This document shows positions 23,401-39,382 of a stretch of 64,000 nt of DNA, piece after piece. Below the pieces are notes generated by a model. It was not told the origin of the DNA. It made no database searches and saw only the letters and a list, made by a program, of their open reading frames with translations. The stretch is from Nemania diffusa (Eukaryota > Ascomycota > Sordariomycetes > Xylariales > Xylariaceae): NCBI GenBank assembly GCA_038501195.1, contig JBBPUQ010000010.1, positions 1,815,501-1,879,500 of the forward strand. The letters are read 5' to 3'. How positions within the stretch are numbered: position 1 is the stretch's first letter; every line of letters starts with the position of its first letter. A program made the translations under genes and the position numbers.

Positions 23401-25682
23401 ATTTTAAACTATTTTATAACGTTATAATTAAAATAAAAAACAATATACTTTTTATAGCAAAAATATAATACTTTATTAGTTAGTTTTTTTTTTGTTTAAA
23501 ATATTAATAACATTATATATAACAATATATTATATTTTTTATTGCAATTTAAACTATAATATATATTATATATTTAAATAACTAATTGTTAATAATAGCT
23601 TTTAAGTATAATTTATTTTATAAATTTTTAACAGCTTTTAATTATATATAAATTAATTTAAACTTATATTTTTTTATAAAATAATTATTTACAATAAATA
23701 ATAAATTAAAATAAACATATAATAATAAAAATAAATATTTCGATGTTTTTTTATTTTTATTTAAATAGTTAATTAATTAAAACTTTATATTATTTATAAA
23801 TTTTATAGTTATAACTAATTATTTTTATAAAAAAAAAAAATTGAACTAATATTTACAATATTTTATATTTTTTTTAATAATTTATATAAAATATTAAATT
23901 AATATTATTTATTTTGCTAATATAAATTTTATTAATACAAATATTATAAAATAACATTTTGTTATTTTTTTTATATTTTTAAACAATAAAAAACTATATA
24001 TATTATTAGTTTTAGCTAATATTGCTAATTTATTTAAATATAAAAATATATATATATTTTATATTATTATTTTTTATAATAATTACAGTAGTAATATTAA
24101 AGCAATATATTATTTTTAACTTTGTTTTATATATTTATATTAAATATTAAAGCTAATTATAAATAAAAAATAATACTATTTAAAAATAAATAATAATTAT
24201 AACTAAATTATATTAAATATTTTTTTAGCTATTATAGTTTAATTAATTAATATAAAATATAGATTTTTTAATATTAATATTTTTAATAGTTTTATAAATA
24301 TTAGCTAAAATATATAATATATAACATTTTAAACTTAATAATATAGCTTAAATAATATAGTTAATTTAAAATTTATAAACAAATAGTATTAACTATTTAA
24401 TTAAGCTTTTTTTTTTATATTTTATTTAAAAATATTATTAAATTATTATTTTTATTCAATTAAATAAACTATTATAAAATCTATAATATATTTTATTTAT
24501 TTATAATATAAAAGTACTAAATATTTAATTTATTACTAAATTATTTTAAATTTTTATATTTATAAATTTTAATATAAATATAATATAAAACTTAATAAAT
24601 TATATTTAAAATATTAAGTTTTTAAAAAATTAAAAAACAATTAGTTATAATATTTTAAACTTTATTATTATTATTTTTTATATATTTATATATAAGTATT
24701 TTATATATACTTAATATTAATTAATTTATAAGTTTATTTATTTATTATATTTAATTTACTAAAGTAGTTTTTTATTATTATTAATATTGATTTATTTTAA
24801 TTTTTTTTATTTATTTAAATATTTTATAATTTTATTTTTTCAACTTTTACTTTATAATTATTTATTTGATTTTTTTATTTTATTTATTTCTTTTTACTTT
24901 TATTTATTATTTATATTTAAAGCTTTTATTATTTTGTTATATATTTATATATATAACAATTTAATAATTTGCAACTTAACTTTATTATTAGCTTGTTTAT
25001 TAACAGTTATTAATATATTATTTTTAATTAATATATTAATTTATAATTAACTAAGTTATATTATTAAATATATATACTAATACTAAAAAACTATATTAAT
25101 TTATTTGTTTTTTTTAAATTTAATACTTAAGCTATATTTTATACTTTTTATGCTAATAACCCAACTTTATTTACTATTTTTTTTTAATAGTAAACTATAT
25201 TAACTTTTAATAATAATTTTTAAACAATTATTACTATATTTTTTTATAATATTTAAGCAATAAAAACTAAAATATATATTAATAATATAGTTTAAATTAA
25301 ATCGATTATTATTAAATATATTAATAAAAAAAACTTTAACAAATAAATTAAAAATATATAAATGTAAAATTAACAAATATATTGCTAAAAGCTATAAACT
25401 GTTATATTTAGCTAAATATAAAATAAAAAAATCAAAACTATTAATAAAATAAAAAATAAAATTATCGATTATAAATACAAATATACTATTTATATTAAAA
25501 TTAATAGCTTTATATTTTTGTTTTTATTTTAATATAATTATTTATAAATTTAATATAATATTATTGTAAATATAACTTATATTATTTTAAAAAATATTAT
25601 AATAATATTTTTTAATTAATTTTTTATAAACTAAAATATATTTTTTAATATAAATAATAATAACTATATTATAAAAAACTTT

Positions 25683-25749
25683 AAAAATAATAAAAATAAT
25701 AAAAATAACAAAGATAACAAAAATAATAAAAATAATAAAAATAATAAAA
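25683..25749. repeat. 9-bp purine-rich tandem repeat
   Basis: About seven copies of an AAAAATAAT unit, two of them carrying C or G variants (AACAAAGATAAC). Confidence 0.8.
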
Positions 25750-26479
25750 AAAGTAAAAAAAATAAAAATATATTTAATTTAAATATTTAAAAAATTAAAA
25801 ACTTAAATAATTATAAACAATAAACTTTAAATTGTTAATTTTAAATATATATTAATATAAATTTCACTTGTTTTATTTATAATAAATTTATATTTTTTTA
25901 TATATATATTTTTTATTATTTATTTTATATATTATATTAATAGTTTAAACAATATAAAATTTTATATAAAAAAACTTTATAAATAAATATTATTTATTAT
26001 ATTAAGTTTTATTAAATTTATTTTTATAAATTATTTATATAAAAAACTTTATAATATAATATATTTTAATATTTTTATTTAATATATATATTTTATATAA
26101 TTAATTATATAAAAATTAATAAATATTAATATTTATTTTATATTTATAAAAAATAAAAGTTTAAAAATATATAAATTATTTATATATATTTATATATGTT
26201 TATTTTTTTATTATTATAAAGTAAAATTATATATAATATTTATTATATTAAAAGTTAATTTTTTATATTTTATTTGTTTTATATTATTTGAAAAATTGTT
26301 AAATTAAATATAATATATATACTTTGTTGTTATAAAAAAAGTTTTAATAATAATAGTTTTTTAATATTTAATAAACTTTTTTTAAATAAAAATAATTGCT
26401 ATTATTTTATTTTTTAAAAATATTTTTTAATTAAATATTATATTAATAAATATATTTATATTTTTAGTGTTTTTTTTAT

Positions 26480-26630
26480 TAGTTTTGTTTATATTGCTTA
26501 TTTTGCTAGTTTTATTTATATTGTTTACTTTGTTTATATTGTTTATTTTATTAGCTTTAATTGTTTTATTTATATTGTTTATTTTATTTATATTATTTAT
26601 TTTATTAATTTTGTTTAATTTTAGTTAAAA
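26480..26630. repeat. Degenerate TTTATATTG / TTTATTTTA minisatellite
   Basis: A run of alternating TTTATATTGTTTA and TTTTATTAG-type units, about 9 bp per period. It retains more G and C than its surroundings. Confidence 0.65.
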
Positions 26631-29600
26631 TTATATAATATAAAACCTTTTATATTATAAATATATTTATATATTTTTAGTATTAAATTTATTTATATTA
26701 ATATTTAATATATATTGTTTTATTAATATATTTTATTATTATAGTTTAAATAATATATTTTATAAAAAAAAATATTTAATATTAAAAAAAAATTAAATAT
26801 AAAAGCAATATTAATATAAATTATTAAAGTTTATTACTTTTAAGCAGTTTTATATTTATAATATTAAAAAAGTTATAAGTTATAAAATAGTTATATTATT
26901 ATATTATTATAATATAATAATATATTTTAAAAGTTTTATATAAACTGCTTTTATAATAATATTAATTTTAAATATTTATTTTAAAATTTAAATAAATAAA
27001 TTAACTATTAAAATAAAAAAACATAATTAATTAAAAGTTTAAAACTATTAAATATATTATTTTTACTGTTATTATTATTTATATAATACTATAATTTTTT
27101 AATTGTTTTTTTTTTATTTAAATTTAATATTGAAATATTATTTTTAAAACTATATATTGCTAATAATATAATATATTAACAATAATAAAAAAAAAGCATA
27201 TAAATTAAAGTTTTAATATATAATATATTAAATAAACTATTATTTAATTTAAATAAATAATTTTAAATATATTTTGCTAAAATAATATATTTAAAAGTTA
27301 ATATATAAATATATTTACTTTAGCTTTTTATGTTTTATTTATTTTAAAAAACTATTTGCTATATATTATTAAATAAAAATAACTAGTTATAATAGTTAAT
27401 ATTTAAATATATTTTTTTTAACTTTAAAATATAATTGCTTTTTATTTAAAGCTAAAGCTATAATAATATATACTATTAATATTAATATATTAAATTATAT
27501 ATAAAAAGTTTATTTATTTATATTTAAACTATTAAATATAAAGTTTTTAATAATTAAACTTTTTTAGTTGTTATTATTTTTTTTTATATTATTTATAAAG
27601 TTTAAATAAATATAATAAATAAGCTAAATTTTTATTATAAATATTATTATATTATATTTTTTTAATAATTTAAATTTAATAAATTATTAATATTAATAAA
27701 TTTAATATTAGTAAATTTTATTATATTAATTAAATTGTTAAATAAAACTAATATTTTTTTATATTAAAAAATAATTAGTTTTATTAAAACAGTTATATTA
27801 TTATTTTTTTTTATATTATTAATTATAAAGTTAGTTTATATAAAATTTAATAATTTTATTTAAACTTTTATAAACAATTATTTATTAAAATATTAAATAT
27901 TTATAAATAAAACAATAGTAATAAAATCGACTTTAATATTATTACTAATAAAATTAAAAAGTTTTAATTTTTTATTTAAATATATAATATAAATAAAATT
28001 ATAATATATAAATATATACTTTTTATATTTTAACTTTTAAATATATTTATTTTTTAATTATTTAATAATATTATTTATAATATATATTAATTAGTTAATA
28101 AATAAAACTAATTGCTTTTAATTATTTAATAAAAATTTAAAGCGTTTTTTAGTTTTAATATTAAAAAATAAAAAAAGAACTATTTTAAATAGTTTTTAAA
28201 AAAGATATATTTTTTAAATGTTTTTATTTTATTAAAAAAAATATTTAACTTTTAAAAAAATTTTTATATTTAATAATAAAACTAATGCTATAAAGTTTAA
28301 ATTTAACTTTTTTTAAATTAAAATTTTATTAATTTTATTAATAAATAAATAAAAAATATTATAAGCTATTATAATAAACAAATATAGTTATTATAAATTT
28401 AAATTATTAAATATTAGTTTAAAAATAATAAAAAAACATTTTTATATATAGTTAAACTTAGTTTTAACAAAAAGTTATAATTTATTATTATATATTATTA
28501 ATTTTAAAAAGTTTTATATAGTTTATTTTAATAAAAATAATTTATAAATTATATAGCTTTTATATAAAAACTATATTACTTTTAATAATTAAAACAGCTA
28601 AGTTTTTTTAATAATAAATAATAAATAAAATATTTAAATTTATTATATAATTTAAAAAGTATTTTTATTTAAAACTATTAACTAATATTATAGCTTTTAT
28701 AAAAACTTATAAAAAAATATTGCTATATTTAATTAATTAGTTTTTTTTAAAATAATTATATTATTTTTTTATAATAAATATTAAATAAATATAAAAAAAA
28801 AAAAATATTTTATAACTTTTAAGTTTAAAAAAAATTAAAAAAATAAAAAAAGCAATTAAAATAAAAAAAATAAATATAATAAAAAATAAAAAAATTAAAA
28901 GAATTTATTATTAAGCTATAAAAAAATAAAAATTAAAAAATAAAATATTATTATTTATTTTTAAAATAAAACAAAACTTTATATATAGTTTTTAATATAA
29001 AAATAATTAATATAAAAATTAATATAATAATTAATATTAATATATATATATTATTATTTAATTATTTAATATATTAAAATATTTAATAATAAATAACTTT
29101 TTATATATTAAACAATATTAATTTTACTAGTTTTATATTATATAAAAAAAATTTTATTAAAATTAATAAGTTTTTATTAATTATATAAAAAGCAATATAT
29201 TTCAATTATAATTTTTAAATTAAAAAAATAAACTATAATATTAAAACTATTTATATTATTTTATATTTTATATAATAATAGTTTGTTTAAATTTTTTTTG
29301 CAAAAAAAAAAAACTTATAACTGTTAATAAATTTAAATTAATTTTTTTTGTTTAATTTATATAAAATAAAATTTATAATATAAATTAAAAATTATATAGT
29401 TTAAGTTTAGTTTTTTATTAAAAAAAATATAAATAATATTTATATTATATTTTTTTGTTTTAATTTATAGTTTTTTTAATTTTTTATTAATATAAAAAAC
29501 AAAAAGTAGTTTATAATATTAGCAATTTTATAATATAATAATTTTTATATTTATAAATAGCTTTAAATTTATAAGTTTTAAAATATATTAATATTTTTAT

Positions 29601-32600
29601 ATAATATATTAAAAATTTAAGTTATAAACTATATATTATATAATTTATAATATAAATATAATTTAATTAAATTAGTTATATTTAATTATAACTATTAAAA
29701 CTATTTTATTATATATAAATAATAATATATATAAATAAAATATTAAAATATTTTAATATAGTTTGTTTAATTATAGTTTAATAAATATTAAATAATTAAT
29801 GTTTTAATTTTATTATTATATTTTATTTATAATAACATTTAATTTTTAAAATTTAATATTAATTTATTTTTAATTATTTATATTATTGTTATTAAATTTA
29901 ATAATATATATTTTTTTTATTATATAATTTATAGTCGATTTATATATATTAAAAATATACTTTTTATTTATTATTAATATTTTTTTATTTAATAGTAATA
30001 TATATAGTTTATTAATATTTGCTATATATATAATATTAATATTTTAATTAATATTATTATTATTATTTTTATTAATAATTTAAATATTTATTTTAAATAT
30101 TTGTAGCTTAAATATAAATAGTATTAAAAAAGCAATTTAAATATATATAAATATATTAAATAAGCTTTATATATTTAAAATATAAAATTTAATAATTATA
30201 AAATATTTTAATTTTATTATTACTAAAAAAAAAACCGAGTATATATTATATTTTTAAATAAAAACTTAAAATTTTATATTATTACTATTAAATTAATATT
30301 AACTTTGTTAAATTTAAATATTTTAAATAAAAATAATAGTTATAAATATTATAAAGTTTTTATTTTGATTTAAAGTTAAACTATAATAACTTTTTTTTAA
30401 TTTTAGTAAATATAGTTTTTATTGTTTAAATTATTATTAATGTTTTATATTAAATAACAATATTAATATTTATAAACTATATAATATAAAAATTATAAAA
30501 AAAAACTTGTTAATAATTTATTAATTAAATATATTATAAATATTATATAAATATTTTTAACTTAAAAAAATCGATATATTATATTTTTTTAAAAAGTGCT
30601 TTTTAGTTATTAATATTATATTTAGTTATATTACTAAATTTATATTTGATTTAAAAACTAGTTATTTTATAAACTTGTTTTATTATAAAGTTATTAAATA
30701 TATTTTTATATTTATTAACAATGTTTTTTTTATTATTAATATATTTTTTTAGCTAATTAAAAATATTAAAAAAAAAATTAAAGTTATATAAGTTAAATTT
30801 AATATATTATAAAAAAAAAATATATTATTTTTTTTTAAATTTTATAAAATTGTTATAATTAAAATATTATTATAATTTTATATTAATAACTATTTATATT
30901 AAAATATTATAAAAAATAAAAAGTTTTAAAATATATAAAAAATAAAAAAAAAAATAATATTATTATTTATTTTTAAAAAAATTATTACTGTATTAAATAT
31001 TATTACTAAAACTATTAAATGTTTTAAATATATACTTTTTAATATAAACTACTTTTTAATATTTAGTAAATTTTATATATTTATTTTTATATTATTTACT
31101 TTTGTTAATTTAATTAATATATTTTTTTTATTATTAATATAAAAAAATTTATTAATATTTAATAATATTATTTATAATATTAAAAAAAGCGCTAAAAAAT
31201 TATTAATAAATTAATTAAGTAATATTATATTTGCTAATTAACTTATTAATAATAGTTGCAGCTTTAACTATAAATTAAATATATTAACAATATTAATATT
31301 TTTTAGTTTTTTTTTAATAAATTAAAAATAAACTATTATTATTAATAAAGTGTAGTTTATATAAATAAGTTTTTAAAATTAACTATATATTTAAGTTATA
31401 TTTAAAAATAAATTTTTAAAAACTTAAAATTTAAACTATTTTATTTTTATATTTATTAAAGTTTTTTTATATAAATAAAAAAGCTTAATAAATATAATAA
31501 AAAACTGCTTTATAAATTATAATATTATTAAAAAAAAAAACTTTGATTTAAATATATAAATATATATTTTATACAATTGTTTATATATTATAAAAATATA
31601 TTATTAATAAATATATTAGTTAAGCTTTTATTAAATTATAACAATATAATAAATATATTATAACTTATTCTGTTTTTTTATTTTTAATATTTAATTAAAT
31701 TATTTAAAATAAAAATATATAAATTAGTTTTATTTACTTAAAAAAAACTTTATTTTATAAAATAAAATAAATATATAACTTGATTTTAATACTTAAATTA
31801 TAATAAACTATTTTTAAATTTTAAAAGAATAAATTAATAAACAATTTTTAAATATTAATATTATTAAAAAAAATAACAATATATAAATATTAATAGTTTT
31901 TATTTAATAAAAAAAAAATATTATAACATTAAAAAATAAAAAATATAATTATTTAATATAGTTTATTTATTATATAGTTTATAATAAACTTTAATAATTT
32001 AATATTATTTATATATATTAAAATAAATAAAACTTTATATAAAATATTATATTATAAAAAATAACTTAAGCAATTTTAAACTTATATTTTTTTACTATTG
32101 CTAATATTGTAAAAAAAAGTTAACTAAAATTTTGTTATAACAGTTTAATAGTTTTATTTATATATTTAAACATTTTTTTTAAAATTAATTTATATTAAAA
32201 TTAATAATAATATATTTAATTTTATTAATTAATATTTTAGTTATATTAAAACAAATAACTGTAATATATTTTATTTATATAATATAATATAGTTTTTTAA
32301 TAATTTAAATATTAATTAAATTATTATTTATATATAAGTTAAAAATAATTTAATAAAATTAGCAAAGTTTATAAATTAAATAAATAAATATTTTTTTAAA
32401 AATATTAACAAAATTATTTTAAACTATTAAACAATAAAAAGTTATATATAAATTAAACTTTATAATAACTTTTTAATATTAAAAAATAAATTTATAAATA
32501 AATAAATAAAAAAAACTTATTTTATTGTTAATAATATTTAAAAGTATAAATATATATTAATATATTAAAAATATATATATATAATAAATAAAAAATATAC

Positions 32601-35600
32601 TTTTAAACTTTAATATTAATTTAAATAACTATAAATTTTAATACTATATATTTTTATTAATATAAAAAATATATTTTATATTAAATATAATATTTACTAT
32701 TATAATCGATTTAATAAAATAATAGCAATAACTTTTTAATATAATTATAACTTTTTATTTATTTTTATAAAAGCTTAAACTTTATTATTAATATATTATA
32801 TTATTAACTATATTATAAAGCTAAAGTTATTTATATATTAACAATTAATATTAATTATAATATATTTAAATATATTTAAAACAAATTTAAGCTTTATAAA
32901 TATTTAACAATTAAACTTTATAACTAAAAATTTAATAATAAAAATATTTAATAAAATATTTTTTAAATAAAAGCTATATTTAATTAATATAATAAACTAT
33001 ATTTTTAGTTATAATATATATTATATTTTTTAAAATATTTAACAATAAGTTTATATATTAATAATTTATTAAAAATTTATATAAATATAGCTAAGTTTAT
33101 AATATTAAACAGTTTAATTTAATTAAAAAAGCTTATAAAATTAAATATAAAATAAATTATATTTTTTAAAACTAAAAAAAAATATTTGTTTAATAATTTT
33201 TTAAATTTACAAAATAAAAGGTTTTTAATTATAAAATTTTTGTTTATATAATTATATATTTTATATTTAAATTATATTAAAACTAAGCAAAAAATAATTA
33301 ATAAGCTTTTGTTTATTTAATAATGTTTAAAATAACAGTTAATTTTGTTAATAAATTAAATATTTTAAAAAATTTATAATTTTTATAATTAATAATATAT
33401 TATTTTTTAATAAAAATAATAATATATTATATATATAATTTTAAATAATAAAACTTAATTTTTTTATATTTTAAAAATATTTTATATTTGATTTAATTTT
33501 AAAATTTGTTTTATTATAAAAGCAAATAAAATTTTAATATTTTAATTAGCTATAGTTTATTTATTTCAATTTTAATTTATTTTATAAATTAAAAAAAAAT
33601 ATAAAATATAATATATTATAATAAAATATTAAAGTTAATTATAACTTTAAAGTTAATAATAATTATATTTTAAATAATAAAAATAAAGTTTTTTATAATA
33701 TTGTAAAAAAAGCTAATAATTTTTTATATTATAATATAGTAGTAATTTTTAATAACAATTTGTTATAACAATTATAATAATTATATAATATAAAAATTTT
33801 TATTTTTAAATAAACTGCAAATTTATTATATTAAATTAATTAAGTTATATGTTTTAACTTAAATAATTATTTAGTTTTTAAAAAGCTAGTAATATATTAT
33901 AATATATTATTAACAATATAAAAAAAAAACATAAAATAAATAAACTAAATATTTAATATAATAAAAAGTATTATTAAAAAGTAAAACAAAAAAATTAATA
34001 TATTAAATTAAAAAATATTATATAATATAAAAAAAACAAAAAGTTTTAATATTAGCAATAATAAAGTAAATATTTTAAATATATTATAATAAACTTATAA
34101 TAAAAACTTATTTAAAATAAATAAAAACTTAATTATTATATTATAAATAATAAAGTTATATTATTATAAACAATAATATATATTTATATAATTTAATATT
34201 TTAATTAGTTTTAAATCTATATAGTGTTATATTAATAATATAGTAATAAAAAAATATAAATTAAATTATAAATAAACAATTGCTTTTAACTTAGTTTTAA
34301 AATATTTAAATAAAATAAACTATTATTATAAAAATATTTTTGTTGTTTTTAATATTAAAAATTAATAAAAAACTAATATTAATTTTTATTTACAAATATT
34401 ATTTTATTTATTAAATAAAAACAATATTAAAAAAAACTAAATAATTTAAACTTTAATAATAACTTTAAAATTAAAAAAAAAATAAAATTATATATATTTT
34501 ATTGTTATATTTAATTATATAAAAGCTAATATTAATAAAACTATTATATATTTTATATTAAATTTTATAGTTTTAAAGTTAATAAATAATAAAAATAACA
34601 TTATTATAAATAAAAAACTTTTAAAAATAAAATATTAAAGTTAAAAAACTATTAATATTTTAATAATAAATAAATATAATATAATATTTATAACTAACTT
34701 TTATAAAATTAATTTATAGTTTTAATAAATATAAAAATAAAATAATTGTAATTTTAAAAAGTTATTTATTATTATTTTATATAATAATTTTTATTAATTT
34801 AAATTTATAAAAAAAACTTCGATATTATATTTTAATAAATCTACTATTTAAATTAATTATATAAAAATTAACAACTATTTTTAACTATTATAAAATAAAG
34901 TATAAAAAAATAAATATTATTTTAAATATTAACTTTAGCTTGAATTTATTACTATAGTTATTTTAAACAAATAAATATATATAATAAATATAAAATATAT
35001 TATATTGTTTAATCGTTTATAAATAAATTAACAAATAAAAAATAATATTAATACTTTAAATATAAAAATAATAAATAATAGTAATATTATTTTAAACAAA
35101 ATAATAAAAACAGTTATATTATTAAATATAATAAAATATAGTTTAAATATTTAAATAATTTTAAATTTTATTAAATTATATAACTAGCTATTATATATAT
35201 TTTTGTTAAAATATATTTTAATTAATAGTTATATAAAAAAAAATATTTTATAAATAATAAATTTAATTATAAATTTTAATATAATAAAAATATCTATTTA
35301 TTTTTTTTTAACAATAAAAATATTAGTTATTATAATTAATAATATATATTAAAAATTAAAAATAATTAATAATATAAAATATATAATTAAAAAATTTATG
35401 TTTAATTTTAATATTTATATATATAAAACTATTTTTAATATATTTATTGTTATAAAACTATTTTTTATATATTTTTTATTTTTTTTAATAATAAAAAATA
35501 TTAAACTATATAATTTTTTACAAAAAATAATTTTAATTTTATTAAATATACTTTATATATTAATATTTTTTTTATATTTTAAACTATTTATTAAAAAAAA

Positions 35601-36854
35601 CTACTTTTTAATTTTAATATTTACAATTATAAAATATAAAATATAAAAATAAAGTTATAATGTTATATTTTTACTATTATTAAACAAATAAAAAAAAAAA
35701 GCAAGCTTTATTAATATATATATTTAATTATTATAATTAATAAATTTAAAAAGCTTTTATTTTTTTGCTTTAATTAATTTAAAATATTATTGATAATTAT
35801 ATTTTTTATTTAAAATAAAAACAATAATAAATAAAATAAAAAAAATAAATAAACTAATAATATATAAATATAAAATTAAATAAAATAGTTTATAATTTAA
35901 TTTTATATAAAGTTATATTTAAAAATATAGTTATAAAATATATTATAATAATATAAATAACAAGTTATAAATTTATAACTATATTATAATTTATATAACT
36001 AAATTTTGTTTTATTAATAAATCTTTTAAACTTTTTTTTAAATTATTTATTTAGTTTTTTTAAATAAATCTTTTTTATATAAATAAATTAAAACTAAAAA
36101 TCTTTTTATAAAATAAAATAATAATATTTTTATAATTAATATTTATATTATATTTTTATAAATTTTAAATATAATTAAATATAAACTTTATTTTAATTTT
36201 TATTTATAACTATAATAAACTTTTTTATTATTATATTACGATTTTTAAAATTATTAATTAATATATTTACTTTTATTATTAGTTATATATATTATTTTTA
36301 TTTTTTATTAGTAAAATTTACAAACAATAACTTTTTTTGTTTATTATTTATAGTTTAATAATTGTAAATATAACAAATAAAATTATAAATAAACTATTTT
36401 ATATTTATATTTTATAAATATTAAACTTTAAATTTTATTAATAAAAATAGTTTTTAATTATATATTTTACTAGTTTTATTTTTAAGTTTAAATTTAAAAA
36501 CTACTGCTAGCTATTTTTTTTTATTATTTATTTATAGTTTTATTATTATAAATAATATAAATCAAATTAAATTTAATTAATAAATTATTAAACTAGCAAT
36601 AAAATTTAATTTAATAATAATTTATGAAATGTTTTAATATTTTTTTGTTTTATTATTTTAACTATATATAAATATAATATTAAAATAAAGTTAAAGTTTA
36701 AAAATAATACAAAAAATATTAAAAATATAAATATTTATAAATTTTAAATATTTAAAAATTTATATTAGCAATAGTTTATTAAAATATAATATTAGTAATA
36801 ACTTTATTAATTATAAGCTTTTTTGCTTTTTTTATTAAATAATAATATAATATA

Positions 36855-37255
36855 TTTTATAAATTTTAACAATATAGTTAAACTTTATAGTTTAAATATT
36901 TTTAAAATAAAAAATTTAATAAATAATAAATTTTATTATATATAGTAATAAAAAAAATTAATATATTTAAAAATATAATTATTTTATTTAATATTACTTT
37001 AAATATATTATTAAAAATAATATAATTTAATAGTTATATTTTATTTAATTTTAAAAAAATATATATTTATATTGTTAATTTATTTTTATTTAGTTTATTA
37101 ATATTAAAATTAATAAATATTTAAATATTATTATAATTAATTTGTTTTAATAACTTATTTAAACTTTTGTTATTATATAACTATTTATTATTAATATTAT
37201 TTAATATTTTTTATATAAATTTAAAATATTAAAACTATTTAATTAAAATATTATT
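36855..37255 (+). repeat. Direct repeat, left copy
   Basis: Homologous to 37,381-38,090: both begin with an ATAAA(C/T)TTTAA(C/T)AATATAGT segment and end with TTTAAAATATTAAAA. This copy is shorter and more AT-mutated. It is part of an unidentified repeated element. Confidence 0.65.
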
Positions 37256-37380
37256 TATAATATTAATAATATTAATATTAATTATAAATATTTTAACTTT
37301 TATAATAAAAATATTAATATTTTTTTTTAAGTTATAATATTTTATATTTATTTTGTTTAATTAAATAATAGTATAATATT

Positions 37381-38090
37381 TTTTATAAACTTTAATAATA
37401 TAGTCGAAATTTATAATTTAAATATTTTTAAAATATTAAAATTTAAATTTATATTGTTTTAAATAATGTTTTTATATAATATTTTTTTAAATGTTACTAT
37501 TTAGTATTTTTTTGCTAAAAATATATTATAATAAATAATTTAAAATATTAAAGTTTAAACTTATATCGTTTTAAATAATATTTTTATATAGTGCTTTTTT
37601 AAATATTATTATTTAATATTTTATTTTTTAAATTAATATTGTTTTTTTAAATAAACTTTGTTATATATAATGATTTAAAAAATCTAAAAAAAAATCAGTA
37701 TATATTTAAAATATATTTAAAAAAATAAATTAATAAAACTATATTTATATATTTAAAAACATAATTATTTTATTTAATTTAGTTTTAAATATATTAATAA
37801 AAATAACATAATTTAATTATTGTATTTTATGTAATTTTGAAAAAATATATATTTTTATTGTTGACTTTTTTTTTATTAAATTTATTAATATCAAAATTAA
37901 TTAAAACTTAAAATTTATTACAATCGATTTATTTAAATAATTTATATATTAATTAATTTATAATAATAATTTAAAATAAATATATTTTATTATATTAGTT
38001 TTTTAATATTATATAACTATTTGCTATTAATATTATTTAATATTTTTTATATAAATTTAAAATATTAAAATTGTTTAATTAAAACATTAA
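37381..38090 (+). repeat. Direct repeat, right copy with internal tandem duplication
   Basis: This is the less mutated partner of 36,855-37,255. It also contains an internal tandem duplication of about 80-115 bp (units near 37,425 and 37,545, each reading ...TTTAAATAAT(A/G)TTTTTATATA). Confidence 0.65.
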
Positions 38091-39382
38091 TAGCTTTAAA
38101 TTTAAAATTAATTGATTTATTATATTAATAAATTTTATAAATTTTAATTTTATTATATTAACTTTAAATTGATTTATTTTTTGTTAAAAGAATATTAATA
38201 AAAAAGTTAATATATTTACTAATAATATTAATTAAATATAATAGCAAGCAATAAAACTTTTGTTAAAAATAAAAATATAAAATTTATTAAAAGTTTAAGA
38301 ATTATTTTGAAATTAATATTTTTAATTAAAAAAATAACTAATTAATAGTTTAAAATGTAATAAATTCAAAAATAATAAAAAATTAATAATAATTATAAAA
38401 TGCAGCAATATTGTTAATAAATAAAAATTATAGCAATAATAATATAAATAATAATATAAGTAAATAATATAAATAATAATATAAATAAACAATAATATAA
38501 ATAATTATAACTAAAATAGTTTATATAAAAATATATATAATTTAATTATTTATTTTATTTATTATAGTAACTATATAATTAATTATAATTATAACTGTTT
38601 TATTTATTTATTATATTAATTGTAAATAATTGTAGCTATTACTGCTATTGTTATATTTATTTAATTTTAATTAACTATTAAATTTTATATATTATTTAAT
38701 AAAAGCTGCTAATTTTTAGCTACTGCTTTAGTTTTTATATAAAATAAATATAAATTAAAGTAATTAATAAATAGTTTACGCTATAAATAGTAAAAGTAAA
38801 CTATAAATATATATTAATATAGTTTATATATAAAAATAGCTAATTTAATTAATTATAGCTATATATATATAATAAAAGCTAAATTAAATAAATTATATTT
38901 AAATAAACTAGAAAAATTTCTTATTTAAAATAAAAAACTATTTTAGAAATTTTTTAATAATTAGTTAATTTATTTTTTTTAAATAAAAAAGCAAAATTAT
39001 TTATTTTAGCTATAAAATTCTATTAAGAATTTTTTACAACATTATAAATAATTTTTCGTTTTACTTAGTTATTTTTTTTTCGTTAAAAACAAAAATATTG
39101 TTTATATTTAAATTATAAAGTTATTAAATAATAAAATTATATTTATAAATATTTAATAATTATAATTTTATTATTTTATTAAATATATAATATATTTAAT
39201 AAATTTAAATTAATAATTATAAAGAAAAAAAAAAATTTATTAAAATAATAATGTTAATTATAATAAATATATATTTAAATTTTTTTTATATAATTTTTTA
39301 TTTATTTATTAAATAATTAATTATATTTTAATATATATAATATTAATAAATTATTAATAAATTTATATAATTTATATAACAT

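Larger units (their letters stand above)
7090..39372. repeat. AT-saturated, RIP-like repeat graveyard
   Basis: About 32 kb consist almost wholly of A and T. The rare remaining C bases are mostly preceded by A or G, and remaining G bases mostly followed by T or C. No ORF longer than about 87 codons exists and none has a recognisable domain. The mutational style matches that of the repeat copies further right, where transitions can be read directly, so this is most likely a stack of RIP-destroyed transposons. Individual elements cannot be assigned by eye. Simple-sequence tracts and one duplication are listed separately. Confidence 0.8.

Noticed and set aside
24787..25050. 87-codon open frame in the AT block
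   Set aside because: Composed of F, I, L, Y and N as expected for random A/T sequence, with no motif. A few open stretches of this length are expected by chance in 57 kb read in six frames.
35398..35646. 82-codon open frame in the AT block
   Set aside because: Same low-complexity composition, no motif and no homologous second copy with a preserved frame.
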